Source: Clostridiales bacterium (GTDB taxonomy: Bacteria; Bacillota; Clostridia; Oscillospirales; Oscillospiraceae). Taken from it: DNA of 5,265 nucleotides. The notes beneath the pieces were generated by a model that saw only the letters and a list, made by a program, of their open reading frames with translations, was not told where the DNA came from and made no database searches. Position 1 is the stretch's first letter, and the number at the start of each line of letters is the position of its first letter. Where the stretch lies: assembly GCA_012729875.1 (NCBI GenBank), contig JAAYCC010000207.1, positions 1-5,265 of the forward strand, in the 5' to 3' direction. The position numbers were made by a program, and so were the translations under genes. Positions 4,865 to 5,265 of the stretch are shown here, piece by piece.

Positions 4865-5265
4865 ACTGGCTTCTGTGGCCGCCTCATTTTCAGCGGCCGT
4901 ATTTCTCGCGCACTATCTTGTACCAGACGGTTACTGCTGGACTTGCGCGGCAGTCTGCGGACTGCTGTGTTTTGCCGCCCTCTTTTTCAGAGACGAGGCG
5001 AGACTGCGCATTATACTCGTGACCCTTGCTGCGGCTGCCGGCTTTTCTGCGTGTGCCGTATCGTACTCGGCCAAGAATATGCCGGCTATGGAGTTTGCCG
5101 GGCGAGAGGCGGCGATTGAGGCAAAGATAGTGGAATATCCCGTGGTTCACGACCACTATTCCGTTGTGACTGTAAGGCTCTGCGGGGACGGCCAGCCGAA
5201 GGTCAGGGCGCTGCTGTACTGCTATGATGAGACCCTGCCCGACCTCCGTCCGGGCGATTATGTGA
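4857..5265 (+). CDS. comEC: ComEC/Rec2-like competence DNA-uptake channel protein, N-terminal 136 aa, cut by the window edge
   Basis: ComEC forms the inner-membrane channel that brings single-stranded DNA into competent cells. Only the N-terminus is visible; full proteins have about 700-800 residues. The opening MRKLASVAASFSAAVFLAHY (1-20) starts a first membrane segment (about 4-22), followed by a second (27-44) and a third (50-69, IRIILVTLAAAA-like). Residues 84-136 form a soluble beta-rich stretch (EAAIEAKIVEYPV, YSVVTVRL, KVRALLYC) ending LRPGDYV. This matches the DUF4131/OB-fold region that follows the first helices in ComEC, where Gly-Asp precedes a strand. The start is ATG 4857 because an in-frame TAA lies at 4848-4850 and the next candidate, GTG 4875, would cut into the first helix. 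The ribosome site is poor for this ATG. The Competence_C-terminal channel and metallo-beta-lactamase domains lie outside, so the name rests on architecture and sequence style. Confidence 0.78.
   Translation, partial: MRKLASVAASFSAAVFLAHYLVPDGYCWTCAAVCGLLCFAALFFRDEARLRIILVTLAAAAGFSACAVSYSAKNMPAMEFAGREAAIEAKIVEYPVVHDHYSVVTVRLCGDGQPKVRALLYCYDETLPDLRPGDYV

Noticed and set aside
4798..5022. 74-codon + frame overlapping the ComEC-like gene
   Set aside because: No ribosome site, unlike any known family, and in conflict with the ComEC frame, which has membrane helices and an OB-like region.
4890..5156. 88-codon minus-strand frame opposite comEC
   Set aside because: Antisense shadow with basic, low-information composition and no promoter or ribosome site seen.
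1..5265. CRISPR arrays, insertion sequences, attachment sites, replication origins
   Set aside because: No regularly spaced repeats, transposase-like frame, terminal inverted repeats or DnaA-box cluster was found on reading both strands.

Overview
The window looks like chromosomal DNA of a Firmicute, probably a moderately GC-rich member of the Clostridia (Oscillospiraceae/Ruminococcaceae-like). The evidence is a T-box leader controlling an aminoacyl-tRNA synthetase, strong AGGAGG-type ribosome binding sites, a cysteine-rich AlaRS of the clostridial type, and a ComEC-like protein starting MRKLA. The genus cannot be fixed from this sequence alone. All supported genes are on the + strand.

Layout: (1) 2-970 is the C-terminal two thirds of a MATE-family efflux transporter that enters from the left edge and ends at a clear intrinsic terminator (993-1023). 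(2) A consensus promoter (TTGACA, 16 bp, TATAAT) drives a 66-residue XRE-type repressor-like protein (1107-1307). This gene and its flanks are AT-rich compared with the other genes. (3) 1308-1727 is a 420-base non-coding stretch. Its first part holds an imperfect inverted repeat and a 14-bp perfect palindrome that overlaps the -35 box of a second promoter. Its second part is a complete alanine T-box leader with Stem I, an alanine specifier, antiterminator and terminator. (4) 1728-4367 is full-length alaS, followed after 13 nt by a HIT-family gene (4381-4722) and a strong terminator (4730-4761). (5) From 4857 to the right edge runs the N-terminus of a ComEC/Rec2-like DNA-uptake channel. It may have its own extended -10 promoter, and a seven-codon mini-ORF overlaps its start.

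How it works together: alaS and the HIT gene form a two-gene operon. The T-box senses uncharged tRNA-Ala and permits read-through only when alanyl-tRNA is scarce. The MATE, XRE and ComEC genes appear to be separate transcription units. The XRE protein is a candidate regulator of itself or of a neighbour, but nothing in the sequence proves a target.

No clearly undescribed system is visible. The points most worth a second look are the palindrome over the alaS promoter, the run of three alanine triplets in the T-box specifier region, the mini-ORF overlapping the comEC start, and a hydrophobic reading frame without an RBS after the orphan XRE gene.
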